DNA of 64,000 nt. It comes from Acidobacteriota bacterium (GTDB taxonomy: Bacteria > Acidobacteriota > Vicinamibacteria > Vicinamibacterales > UBA2999). Below, in pieces: positions 55,735 to 63,057 of the stretch. The notes below the pieces were generated by a model that searched no databases, was not told the DNA's origin, and saw only the letters and a list, made by a program, of their open reading frames with translations. The translations under genes were made by a program, and so were the position numbers. Within the stretch, counting starts at the first letter, position 1. Each line of letters begins with the position of its first letter. The stretch lies in the NCBI GenBank assembly GCA_018000455.1, contig JAGNJW010000004.1, positions 186,001-250,000 on the forward strand, in the 5' to 3' direction.

Positions 55735-56526
55735 TCAGCGCGACAGGGTCGTGCCGGCCAGCCGGCTCATCGCCAGCAGACCCTCGTCACCGATGTCGAG
55801 GCTGAGCGCGTTCACGTACAGCTTGATGTGCGCCTCGCAGACCGCGTCCGACATCTCTTGCGAATTGGCGCGCACGTAGGCCCGGCTGGCCTCGGGATGC
55901 GCGAATGCATGAGCGACCGAGGCCCGGATTGCCGCTTCAGCGGCGTCCAGGATGGCCGGACCGAGATCCGCGCGGGCGCAGATGCCGGCCAGCGGCACCG
56001 GCAACGCCGTTTCCCGCTGCCACCAGTCGCCGAGGTCGGCAATGCGCACCAGTCCGTGATCGGCGTAGGTAAAGCGGCTCTCGTGGATGATGAGGCCGGC
56101 ATCCACGGCGCCGGATTCGACTGCGCCGAGGATCTGGTCGTAGCGAAACTCCACGACCTCGCCGAGGGCGGGGGCTGCCAGGCGCAGCAGGCGGAAGGCG
56201 GTCGTCTCACGCCCGGGGATGGCGATTCGCCCGCCGACGGCGTCGGCCAGGCTGGCCGGACGGCGCGCCACCACCAGCGGCCCGACGCCGTGTCCGAGGG
56301 CCGCACCGCTGCGCAGCAGGCGGTAGCGGTCGCCGACGGCCGCGAAGGCGCCGACGCTCAGCTTCGTGAGTTCGAAGGCGCCGTGGTGGGCGCGACGGTT
56401 CAACTCTTCAATGTCGAGCAGTACCGCCCGCACCGTGAACGGCGCGTCCACGAGCCCATGAACCAGCGCGTGGAAAGCAAACGTGTCGTTGGGGCAGGGC
56501 GAGAAGCCGAAGCTCAGCGCACGCAT
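55735..56526 (-). CDS. mqnD: 1,4-dihydroxy-6-naphthoate synthase
   Basis: 263 residues of the periplasmic-binding-protein-like MqnD fold. FGFSPCPNDTFAFHALVHG at residues 6-24 is the family signature, with LDIEELNRRA near 41 and SGAVDAGLIIHESRFTY near 127. It acts in the futalosine route to menaquinone. ATG 56526 lies inside the 3' end of mqnB (13 nt overlap). Confidence 0.93.
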   Translation of the reverse strand: MRALSFGFSPCPNDTFAFHALVHGLVDAPFTVRAVLLDIEELNRRAHHGAFELTKLSVGAFAAVGDRYRLLRSGAALGHGVGPLVVARRPASLADAVGGRIAIPGRETTAFRLLRLAAPALGEVVEFRYDQILGAVESGAVDAGLIIHESRFTYADHGLVRIADLGDWWQRETALPVPLAGICARADLGPAILDAAEAAIRASVAHAFAHPEASRAYVRANSQEMSDAVCEAHIKLYVNALSLDIGDEGLLAMSRLAGTTLSR

Positions 56527-57104
56527 GCGGCGATCTCCCGGACGAGCCGCGGCGTCAGGGCCTTCACGGCCGCAAACGCCGCGTCGAAATGCCACAGCGT
56601 CCGGTCGGTGTCTTCGATCGTGTTCGAGACGACCCGCACCTCGATCGCGGGGATGCCCGCGAGCATCGCCGCGCGCAGCACCGCGAAGCCCTCCATCGCT
56701 TCTACCTCGCAGCCGGTCGTGTGACCGACGCGGCCACTCGTGCCGATGACGCGGCGGCTGGCCTCGGGGAGGGCGCGGCAGGCGGCCTCCACGAGGTCGC
56801 CTGCAACCGCGAGGCGCGACGGGGCGAGGGTGTCTGGCACGCCAAGGTCGGTGTACACCGCCCCGGTGCCAACGACGACGGCCGGGGTCACGAGACCCGA
56901 GGCCCGTCGCGCTCCGGCGATGCCCACGTGCACGATGAGGTCCGGCCGGTTGCCGGCCAGTGTCGCCGCGCAGGTGGCGGCCGCCTCCACCGGGCCGACG
57001 CCGCAGCAGAGCGTTCGCCAGCCCTCGGTCGGTGCGAGTTCCTGCCGGGTGGCGGCGATGACGAGGACGTGCGACAGACGATCCGAGTGGGGCGCGGCGG
57101 ACAC
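56514..57104 (-). CDS. mqnB: Futalosine hydrolase
   Basis: 196 residues, nucleoside-phosphorylase-like fold. VLVIAATRQEL near the start, VGIAGARR near 63, and EVEAMEGFAVLRAA near 140 followed by RVVSNTIEDTD near 162 identify MqnB, which cleaves futalosine to release hypoxanthine (or adenine from the amino form). The start is taken as GTG 57104; the longer frame upstream is not protein-like. The gene overlaps mqnD. The start codon lies in an 18 bp perfect palindrome at 57096-57113. Confidence 0.9.
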   Translation of the reverse strand: MSAAPHSDRLSHVLVIAATRQELAPTEGWRTLCCGVGPVEAAATCAATLAGNRPDLIVHVGIAGARRASGLVTPAVVVGTGAVYTDLGVPDTLAPSRLAVAGDLVEAACRALPEASRRVIGTSGRVGHTTGCEVEAMEGFAVLRAAMLAGIPAIEVRVVSNTIEDTDRTLWHFDAAFAAVKALTPRLVREIAACVR

Positions 57105-57113
57105 GTGTCCGCC
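57096..57113. promoter_or_regulatory. Palindrome at the mqnB start codon
   Basis: GGCGGACACGTGTCCGCC is a perfect 18 bp palindrome containing the chosen GTG. It could be an operator or a translation-blocking hairpin; chance is possible in sequence this GC-rich. Confidence 0.4.
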
Positions 57114-57160
57114 AGTGTACGCGGAACGCGCCGGGCGTCGCGGTCCAGGCGCGACGGGCG

Positions 57161-58249
57161 TTACAGTGCGGGCGCGGCGGCCGGCGCCTCGACGGTGGCC
57201 GGCTCCTGCCCCATGCTGTGAACGAAGCGGTAGTGGGAGCGCAGCGCGTCCATCAGGGTGATGTTCTCGCGGCAGGGGACGCCGTGCTCGGCGCACACGT
57301 CCTTCACCATGCGCGCCAGTGCCGGGTAATGCACGTGCGGAACGCGCGGGAACAGATGATGCTCGCGCTGGTAATTCAGGCCGCCGAGGAGCAGCCCGGC
57401 CAGGCGGCTCCGGGTGGCAAAATTCGCGGTCGTGGCGATTTGATGGACAACCCACTCGGGTCGCGTCTCCCCGTGCGCGGGGTGCTCGACGTTATCCACC
57501 GAGTGCGCCAGCTGGAACACGACGCTGAAGATGAGGCCCATGATCATCGAGACGAGCAGGTAGCAGCCGGCGACGGCGCCGATGCTGTGACGTGTCAGGG
57601 GAATCGCGAATGCCACGGTCAAGAAGAACACTTTGCCGCCGACCAGCCACCACATATCGGCGCCGCGCGGATAGCCGGCGGTCAGGCCGTCGTTCTTGCC
57701 GAGGAACAGCCGTTGCAGGTCGCTGTAAAGGTAGCGCAGGTGCACGCACGTGTAGAGCAGCCACAAGTAGATGTGCTGGTAACGGTGCCACCAGAACCAC
57801 TGATGGTCCACGCTCAGCCGCGCCATCGGTCCGAGGTTGATATCGGCGTCCTCGTGCGGGATGTTCGTGTACACGTGGTGGTTGTGGTTGTGCTTGTCTT
57901 TCCAGAAATACGAGCTGGCCCCCATCAGGTCGAGGGTGAAGCCGGCCAGGCGGTTCACCAGCGGGTGCCGCGAAAACGTGCCGTGGTTGCCGTCGTGCTG
58001 GACGTTGAAGCCGATGCCGACCAGGGCGAGCGCCAGCACCACTGCGGAGGCAATGACGCCGCCAGTCGTCGACGCCTGGAAGACCAGCACCACGTAGGCC
58101 CAGACGGCCGTGCCGATGAGGGCGGCAGCCTTGGCATACATCACCGGACTATCCACCGTGGCTTGCGCACCCACGAACGAGCGCGCGCGCCTGTCGAGGG
58201 CGACCTTGAGAACGGCTGGGGAAGCAAACTCCGGGCGTGGGCGCTGCAA
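57161..58249 (-). CDS. Membrane fatty acid desaturase (front-end/acyl-lipid type)
   Basis: 362 residues with the three histidine boxes of membrane diiron desaturases: HDGNH at about 85-89, KHNHNHH near 120 and QREHHLFP near 307. Four hydrophobic segments flank the boxes. The QxxHH third box marks the front-end or acyl-lipid subgroup. It introduces double bonds into membrane acyl chains. The only start that keeps the conserved N-terminus (FASPAVLKVALDRRARSFV) is TTG 58249. A TAGAGT hexamer lies 9 nt upstream and there is no Shine-Dalgarno. Confidence 0.9.
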   Translation of the reverse strand: MQRPRPEFASPAVLKVALDRRARSFVGAQATVDSPVMYAKAAALIGTAVWAYVVLVFQASTTGGVIASAVVLALALVGIGFNVQHDGNHGTFSRHPLVNRLAGFTLDLMGASSYFWKDKHNHNHHVYTNIPHEDADINLGPMARLSVDHQWFWWHRYQHIYLWLLYTCVHLRYLYSDLQRLFLGKNDGLTAGYPRGADMWWLVGGKVFFLTVAFAIPLTRHSIGAVAGCYLLVSMIMGLIFSVVFQLAHSVDNVEHPAHGETRPEWVVHQIATTANFATRSRLAGLLLGGLNYQREHHLFPRVPHVHYPALARMVKDVCAEHGVPCRENITLMDALRSHYRFVHSMGQEPATVEAPAAAPAL

Positions 58250-58285
58250 ACTAGGCTGACTCTATCATGGGCGCCCGGGGCGATA

Positions 58286-58303
58286 GTGTCTCCTTTGAGA
58301 CAC
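58286..58303. promoter_or_regulatory. Inverted repeat between desaturase and DsrE-like gene
   Basis: GTGTCTC-CTTT-GAGACAC, a perfect 7 bp dyad with a 4 bp centre. It lies 37 nt upstream of the desaturase start in the divergent promoter region, a position suited to an operator. Confidence 0.5.
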
Positions 58304-58457
58304 CACCGGCGGGGCCGGTCGGCAGAGGCCGGACAGGCAGGTTCTGTTCCTTGGGCGACGCCAGAGGGGCGACGCGGCTACAATTCCTGCACGGTGCCGC
58401 TGCCGGCCGTGCGCTCACGGGCGGCCGCCCAGTGGCCGGAACACGGGAGACTCTCGC

Positions 58458-59093
58458 ATGTCGTCGCAAAAGCAGGATCGCCGCGCGCTGATTACCGGAC
58501 TCGGCATCGCCGCCACCACGGTGACGTTCGGGTCGCAGGGCGCCCGGGCGCAGGGCGCGCCGTCACCCTTCGTGCCGGCGCGTCACGAACTGGATGCCTG
58601 GATGCCGGCCATGCCTGGCAAGCACCGCGTCGTGCTCGACGTGGTTACGCCCGCCGGCATGCCCGACGGCATTCGCTTCGCCGGCAACCTGTTCAACGGC
58701 AACAAGGCGGGCTACGGCGTCGAGGAGTCGGAGTTGGCCCTCATCATGGTGATCAGGCATTCGGCCACGGCCTACGGCTTCTCGAACGACATGTGGGCGA
58801 AGTACGGCAAGGTGCTCGACTCGAAGGCCACGCCGCCACCCCTCACCAATCCCTACGATTCCGGCGAGCGGAGGCAGCTCTCCGGCCTCGCCAAACGCGG
58901 GGTACAGTTCATGGTCTGCGGTTCGGCCAGCCGCGGGATCGCGGGACGGATCGCCGGCCAGGGCGGCGATGCCGACGCCGTCCTGAAGGAGATCTCGTCG
59001 AACCTCATCCCCAGCGCACGGCTCGTCTCAGCCGGCGTGGTCGGCGTCACGCACGCCCAGGAATACGGCTTCACCTTGTTGTACGTCGGATAG
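58458..59093 (+). CDS. Tat-exported DsrE-like protein
   Basis: 211 residues. The N-terminus (KQDRRALITGLGIAATTVTF) has a twin-arginine signal. The mature part has the order of a DsrE/DsrF-like fold: VVLDVVTPAG, ALIMVIRHSATAYGFS, then GVQFMVCGSASRGI with a conserved-type Cys, and a final VVGVTHAQEYGFTLLYVG. DsrE proteins are sulfur carriers or related peroxiredoxin-like proteins; the family call rests on this pattern. It starts a tight operon with cbb3 oxidase genes. A TACAAT hexamer at 58379-58384 may be part of its promoter. Confidence 0.75.
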   Translation: MSSQKQDRRALITGLGIAATTVTFGSQGARAQGAPSPFVPARHELDAWMPAMPGKHRVVLDVVTPAGMPDGIRFAGNLFNGNKAGYGVEESELALIMVIRHSATAYGFSNDMWAKYGKVLDSKATPPPLTNPYDSGERRQLSGLAKRGVQFMVCGSASRGIAGRIAGQGGDADAVLKEISSNLIPSARLVSAGVVGVTHAQEYGFTLLYVG

Positions 59094-59104
59094 GAGCAGT
59101 CATC

Positions 59105-60205
59105 ATGCACGCGATACTCAGATTCTCAGCGCCCGTCGCCGTCGCCGTTGTCATGTCAGCCGGGCCGCTGGCGGCGCAGCCTGCCGGGGATTCCGCCCTC
59201 ATCGCCGAGGCTGTTCAGGTACTGCCGGAGGCTCTGCGTGCAGATGCCACGGTCGTCGCCTACGACCCGGCCACCGGGGCGCGCCGCGTGGTGCGCCAGG
59301 GCTCGAACTTCATCGAGTGCCAGCCTCGCGATCCGGCCGACGGCTTCGTCCGCTGCTACCACAAGCTGTTCGGACCGCGGCGCGACCTCGAGAAGAAGCT
59401 GAAGGCCGAGAAGAAGAGCGACGACGAGGTCAGCCAGGCCGTGGCCGCCGCCATCAAGGCCGGCACCATCCCGGCGACGCCGCAGGGCGTGATGTCGTAC
59501 CGCCTGTACGACAAGCGCGATCGCATCCAGAACCTGTGGGTGATGTCGCTGCCGAATGCGACGCCGGAATCGGTCGGCGTGTCGACCGACAGCCAGCGCA
59601 GCGCCGCCCTCGAGGGGCGCGGCCTGCCGTGGATGATGCTGCCCGGCACGCCAGGCGCGCACATCATGATCCCCATCAACCCCAAGCCCGCGAAGTCGAC
59701 CATCAGTGACGTCGCCGCCGATCCGGTCGAGCAGGCCACGCTGCCGCTGCCGCAGGACTTGCGCGCCGGAGCCACCGTCTACACCTACGATGAGCACGGC
59801 GCCCGCAAGGTGCTGCGCCAGGGCACGAACCAGATCGAGTGCATGCCACGCGGGGCCGACGACTTCACCTGGTGCTACAACAAGGCGGGCGCCGCGCGCC
59901 GGGATCTGTCGGCCAAGCTGCGCGCCGAGAAGAAGACCGATCAGGAGATCCAGGCGGCGATGGCCGAGGCCACCAAGGCCGGCACCATCACCCCGACGTC
60001 TTTCGGCACCATGTCCTACCGGATGTACAGCAAGCCCGATCGCATCCAGTTGTTGTGGGTGCTGTCGGTGCCGGGCGCCACGCCCGAGTCGATCGGCGTC
60101 TCGACGGCCAGCCAGCGCGACGAGGCCCTGGAGCTGCACGGTCTCCCGTGGCTGATGCTGCCCGGCACGCCGGGCGCGCACATCATGATCCCGATCAACA
60201 AGTAG
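59105..60205 (+). CDS. Exported protein made of two tandem repeats
   Basis: 366 residues. A signal peptide (VAVAVVMSAGPLAAQ) precedes two copies of a domain of about 155 residues (about 35-196 and 212-366). Both copies share a VVRQGSNFIECQP / VLRQGTNQIECMP segment with a second Cys 11-13 residues later, a charged KKLKAEKK / KLRAEKK helix, a SYRLYDKRDRIQ / SYRMYSKPDRIQ strand, and the same ending LPGTPGAHIMIPIN. I do not recognise the family. The Cys pair in each copy may form a disulfide. It lies 11 nt after the DsrE-like gene and 10 nt before ccoN. Confidence 0.8.
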   Translation: MHAILRFSAPVAVAVVMSAGPLAAQPAGDSALIAEAVQVLPEALRADATVVAYDPATGARRVVRQGSNFIECQPRDPADGFVRCYHKLFGPRRDLEKKLKAEKKSDDEVSQAVAAAIKAGTIPATPQGVMSYRLYDKRDRIQNLWVMSLPNATPESVGVSTDSQRSAALEGRGLPWMMLPGTPGAHIMIPINPKPAKSTISDVAADPVEQATLPLPQDLRAGATVYTYDEHGARKVLRQGTNQIECMPRGADDFTWCYNKAGAARRDLSAKLRAEKKTDQEIQAAMAEATKAGTITPTSFGTMSYRMYSKPDRIQLLWVLSVPGATPESIGVSTASQRDEALELHGLPWLMLPGTPGAHIMIPINK

Positions 60206-60215
60206 GATCACGCCG

Positions 60216-61637
60216 CTGTCCGCGCGTTCGTCCGACACGCTCGTCCACACCGGTCTCGTCCGCGCGCACGGCCTGGCGGCTCTCGTCACGCTGCTGCTCT
60301 CGGTCGCCTTCGGCCTCGTCGCCGCCTGGCAGCTCATCGCGCCCGATCTCGGGCGCGATGTCGCCTGGCTCGGCTGGGGGCGCATCCGCTACGCCCACAC
60401 GCAGGGCATCATGCTCGGCTGGCTGGCCAACGCGTTCCTGGCGTTTCTCTACCACGCCGTGCCCATTCTCACCGGCCGTCCGGTCACGAGCGTGCGCCTC
60501 GGCGTCTGGTTGTTCGCGCTGTGGAACTTCGCCGTGATGCTGCCGGGCTGGACGCTCGTGCTCGCCGGCGTCAGTCAGCCGCTGGAGTGGGCGGAGTTCC
60601 CGCTCGTCGTCGATGTCGTGGTCGTCGTGGCGCTGGTGCTGGCCGCCGTGCAGTTCCTGCCCGGTTTCTTCCGCCGCGGTGTCGAGTCGCTCTACGTGTC
60701 GAGCTGGTACATCATCGGCGGGCTCGTCTTCACGTTGCTGTCGTACCCGATGGGGAACCTGGTGCCGGAGTTCCTGCCCGGCGCGGCGGGCGCGGCCATC
60801 AGCGGCCTGTGGATCCACGACGCCGTGGGCTTGTTCGTGACGCCGCTGGCGTTGGCCATCATCTACTTCGTGATTCCGGCGTCGACCGGCCGGCCGATCT
60901 TCAGCCACTTCCTGTCGATGCTCGGTTTCTGGCTGCTCTTCTTCCTCTATCCCCTGAACGGCACGCATCACTACGTCTACTCGGTCATCCCGATGGCGGC
61001 GCAGCTGGCCGCGATCGCGACCTCGACGCTGCTCGGCGTGGATGTCGTCATCGTCGTCGCCAACCTCTTCCTCTCGATGCGGGGGGCGGGCGTGCTGCCG
61101 CGCGATCCGGCGCTGCGGTTCATAGGCACGGGCACGTTGTTCTACCTGATCGTCAGTCTGCAGGGGTCGGCACAGGCGCAGATGGCGGTCAACCAGGCCG
61201 TGCACTTCACCGACTGGGTGGTGGCACACTCGCACATGGCGATGCTGGGCTTTGCGAGTTTCGCGGCCGCCGGCGGCCTGGTGCACGTCTGGCAACGGAT
61301 GCCCGAGGCGCGCTACAACGCGCGGGCGATTTCGTGGGCCTACTGGCTGCTGGTGGTGGGTCTGGTCGCCATGGTCGTGGATCTCACCGTCGCCGGACTC
61401 GTGCAGGGCGGCCTGTGGAAGAGCGGGGCGCCGTGGATCGACTCGGTGACGGCATCCCGTGTCTATTGGGTGGCGCGCGCCCACATCGGCACCATCCTCG
61501 CGGCGGGCTTCATCGCCTTGCTCGCTGGACTCACGACCGGGCCGCGCGGCGCCGGCATGGCGGTGCGCCCACAGCCGGCCGCTGATGCTCACGGCGTCGT
61601 GGCGCCGCGCCTCACGCCCGTGACGGAGGCGCCGTGA
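60216..61637 (+). CDS. ccoN: cbb3-type cytochrome c oxidase subunit I, probable CTG start
   Basis: 473 residues. The conserved N-terminal part, including GRIRYAHTQGIMLGW with haem-b ligand His61, lies upstream of the first ATG (60411). In this frame there is a stop at 60186 and no ATG, GTG or TTG between; CTG 60216, 8 nt after an AGGA site, is the best start. Other ligands are IHDAVG near residue 206, NGTHHYVYS (copper His pair) near 248 and HFTDWVVAHSHMAMLG near 329. A cross-link-type Tyr is in IIYFVIP. NorB is excluded by this pattern. It is the catalytic subunit of a high-affinity terminal oxidase. Confidence 0.9.
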   Translation: MSARSSDTLVHTGLVRAHGLAALVTLLLSVAFGLVAAWQLIAPDLGRDVAWLGWGRIRYAHTQGIMLGWLANAFLAFLYHAVPILTGRPVTSVRLGVWLFALWNFAVMLPGWTLVLAGVSQPLEWAEFPLVVDVVVVVALVLAAVQFLPGFFRRGVESLYVSSWYIIGGLVFTLLSYPMGNLVPEFLPGAAGAAISGLWIHDAVGLFVTPLALAIIYFVIPASTGRPIFSHFLSMLGFWLLFFLYPLNGTHHYVYSVIPMAAQLAAIATSTLLGVDVVIVVANLFLSMRGAGVLPRDPALRFIGTGTLFYLIVSLQGSAQAQMAVNQAVHFTDWVVAHSHMAMLGFASFAAAGGLVHVWQRMPEARYNARAISWAYWLLVVGLVAMVVDLTVAGLVQGGLWKSGAPWIDSVTASRVYWVARAHIGTILAAGFIALLAGLTTGPRGAGMAVRPQPAADAHGVVAPRLTPVTEAP

Positions 61638-62875
61638 CCGACACCGGCCGCGCTCTCCGCATGTCGTATCTCGTCGCCAGCGTGGCGGGCGTCGCGTTCT
61701 TCGCACTGTCGGTGGCGCTGCTGGGCGTGTGGCCGGCGCGGGTCCTCGATGCGCAGACGGCCGCCATGGCGCCCGAGCATCCGCTCGAGCCGACGACCAG
61801 CGAGCGGCGCGGCCGTGCCATCTACGCGCGTGAAGGCTGTGCCTACTGCCACACGCAGCAGATCCGCTACCTGCCCGCCGACATGGAGCGTTTCGGCGCG
61901 CCGACCCTGGCTTGGGAAACCCGCCGCGACACGCCGCACCTGTGGGGCACGAGGCGGATCGGTCCCGACCTGAGCCGCGTTGGCGGCGCACGCAGTCTCG
62001 ATTGGCAGTACGCCCACCTCTTCGCCCCGAGGGCGATTGTGCCGGCGTCGGTGATGCCCGGATTTCCTCGCTTCTTCGATGGAGCGCCGGACCGGCCGCG
62101 GCAGGAGGCGCGCGACCTGGTCGCCTACCTCGATTCCCTCGGTCGTGCGCGCGAGCTCGCCGGTCCGGAAGGCGAAGCCCACGCTCGGGCCGGCTGCGAC
62201 TGCCCGGATGACGAGATGGCACAGATGGCTTTCGCCGCCGCCCTCAACGCCCACCCGGCCCGGGCAATCCGCACCGCCGACGCCCCTCCCGCCTTGCCGG
62301 CCGATCCAGACACGGCACGCGGCCAGGCGCTCTACGGGCGTCACTGCGCCACCTGCCACGGCGTGACCGGCGCCGGCGATGGTCCTGGTGCGCGTGGTCT
62401 CGAGCCGGCGCCGGCGAAGCTGGCCGAACACGAGTACTCGACGGCCCGCCTCTCGGCCGTGCTGTGGCACGGCGTGGCGGGCAGCGCCATGCCGGCGTGG
62501 CGCGACTACGCCGAGGCGGATCGCGCGGCCCTGGCCGCCGCCGTGCAGGCGCTCTCGGCCGTCAGGCCCGAGCCGGCCGTGCCGGAGCATCTCGTGCCGA
62601 TCGGCGAGCGGGTCTACACCGCCAATTGCGCGCAGTGCCACGGCGAACGCGGTGACGGCCGTGGGTCGGCCGCCGCGAAGCTGACCATGGCCCCTGCCGA
62701 CTTCATGGCGCAGCGCCTCAGCCTGTCTGAAGCGCTCCGCGTGCTGCGCGAGGGCGTGCACGGTTCGCCGATGGCGCCGTGGACGACGCGGCTGACCGAC
62801 GCCGAACGGCTGGCAGTCGTCCACTACGTCCGCAGCCTGTATCATCAGGCAAGGACCGCCACGGAGGCGCGATGA
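61634..62875 (+). CDS. ccoO: cbb3 oxidase CcoO fused to two cytochrome c domains
   Basis: 413 residues from GTG 61634, overlapping the ccoN stop. An N-terminal membrane anchor (about 10-32) is followed by a CcoO domain with haem site CAYCH at 69-73 and the family context YCHTQQIRYL. Two class I cytochrome c domains follow, with CATCH near 239 and CAQCH near 333. These two domains take the place of the dihaem CcoP, which is not encoded separately. A loop with CDCPDD lies between. It passes electrons to CcoN. Confidence 0.92.
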   Translation: MTDTGRALRMSYLVASVAGVAFFALSVALLGVWPARVLDAQTAAMAPEHPLEPTTSERRGRAIYAREGCAYCHTQQIRYLPADMERFGAPTLAWETRRDTPHLWGTRRIGPDLSRVGGARSLDWQYAHLFAPRAIVPASVMPGFPRFFDGAPDRPRQEARDLVAYLDSLGRARELAGPEGEAHARAGCDCPDDEMAQMAFAAALNAHPARAIRTADAPPALPADPDTARGQALYGRHCATCHGVTGAGDGPGARGLEPAPAKLAEHEYSTARLSAVLWHGVAGSAMPAWRDYAEADRAALAAAVQALSAVRPEPAVPEHLVPIGERVYTANCAQCHGERGDGRGSAAAKLTMAPADFMAQRLSLSEALRVLREGVHGSPMAPWTTRLTDAERLAVVHYVRSLYHQARTATEAR

Positions 62876-63057
62876 TCGCCGACCTGATCGTGTGGGCGTC
62901 GGTCGTCTTCACAACGATATTCGTGGCGGCGTGGGCGGCTTCGCCCGCTCTGCGGGCCCGGATCGAGCGGCCAAAGCACCGTTTCCTCGAGGCAGTTCGT
63001 GGCTACGATGGTGGTGCGCGGCCGTCGGGCGACGGCGAGGAACCGAGGAAGCGATGA
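62872..63057 (+). CDS. Small membrane protein of the cbb3 operon (CcoQ-like position)
   Basis: 61 residues: one membrane helix (LIVWASVVFTTIFVAAWAAS, about 5-24) and a charged C-terminal tail. It starts inside the ccoO stop (ATGA) and ends inside the start of the following cytochrome gene, so it is translationally coupled on both sides. Position and size suit a CcoQ-type assembly or stability subunit, but the sequence alone does not prove it. Confidence 0.7.
   Translation: MIADLIVWASVVFTTIFVAAWAASPALRARIERPKHRFLEAVRGYDGGARPSGDGEEPRKR

Noticed and set aside
60216..61637. Possible nitric oxide reductase (NorB) instead of CcoN
   Set aside because: The following gene carries the CcoO-type CAYCHTQQIRYL haem domain, and the HTQGIMLGW and THHYVYS contexts fit cbb3 oxidases.
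60195..62222. A 675-codon minus-strand open frame across the cbb3 genes
   Set aside because: Shadow frame; the plus strand encodes recognisable ccoN and ccoO with haem motifs.
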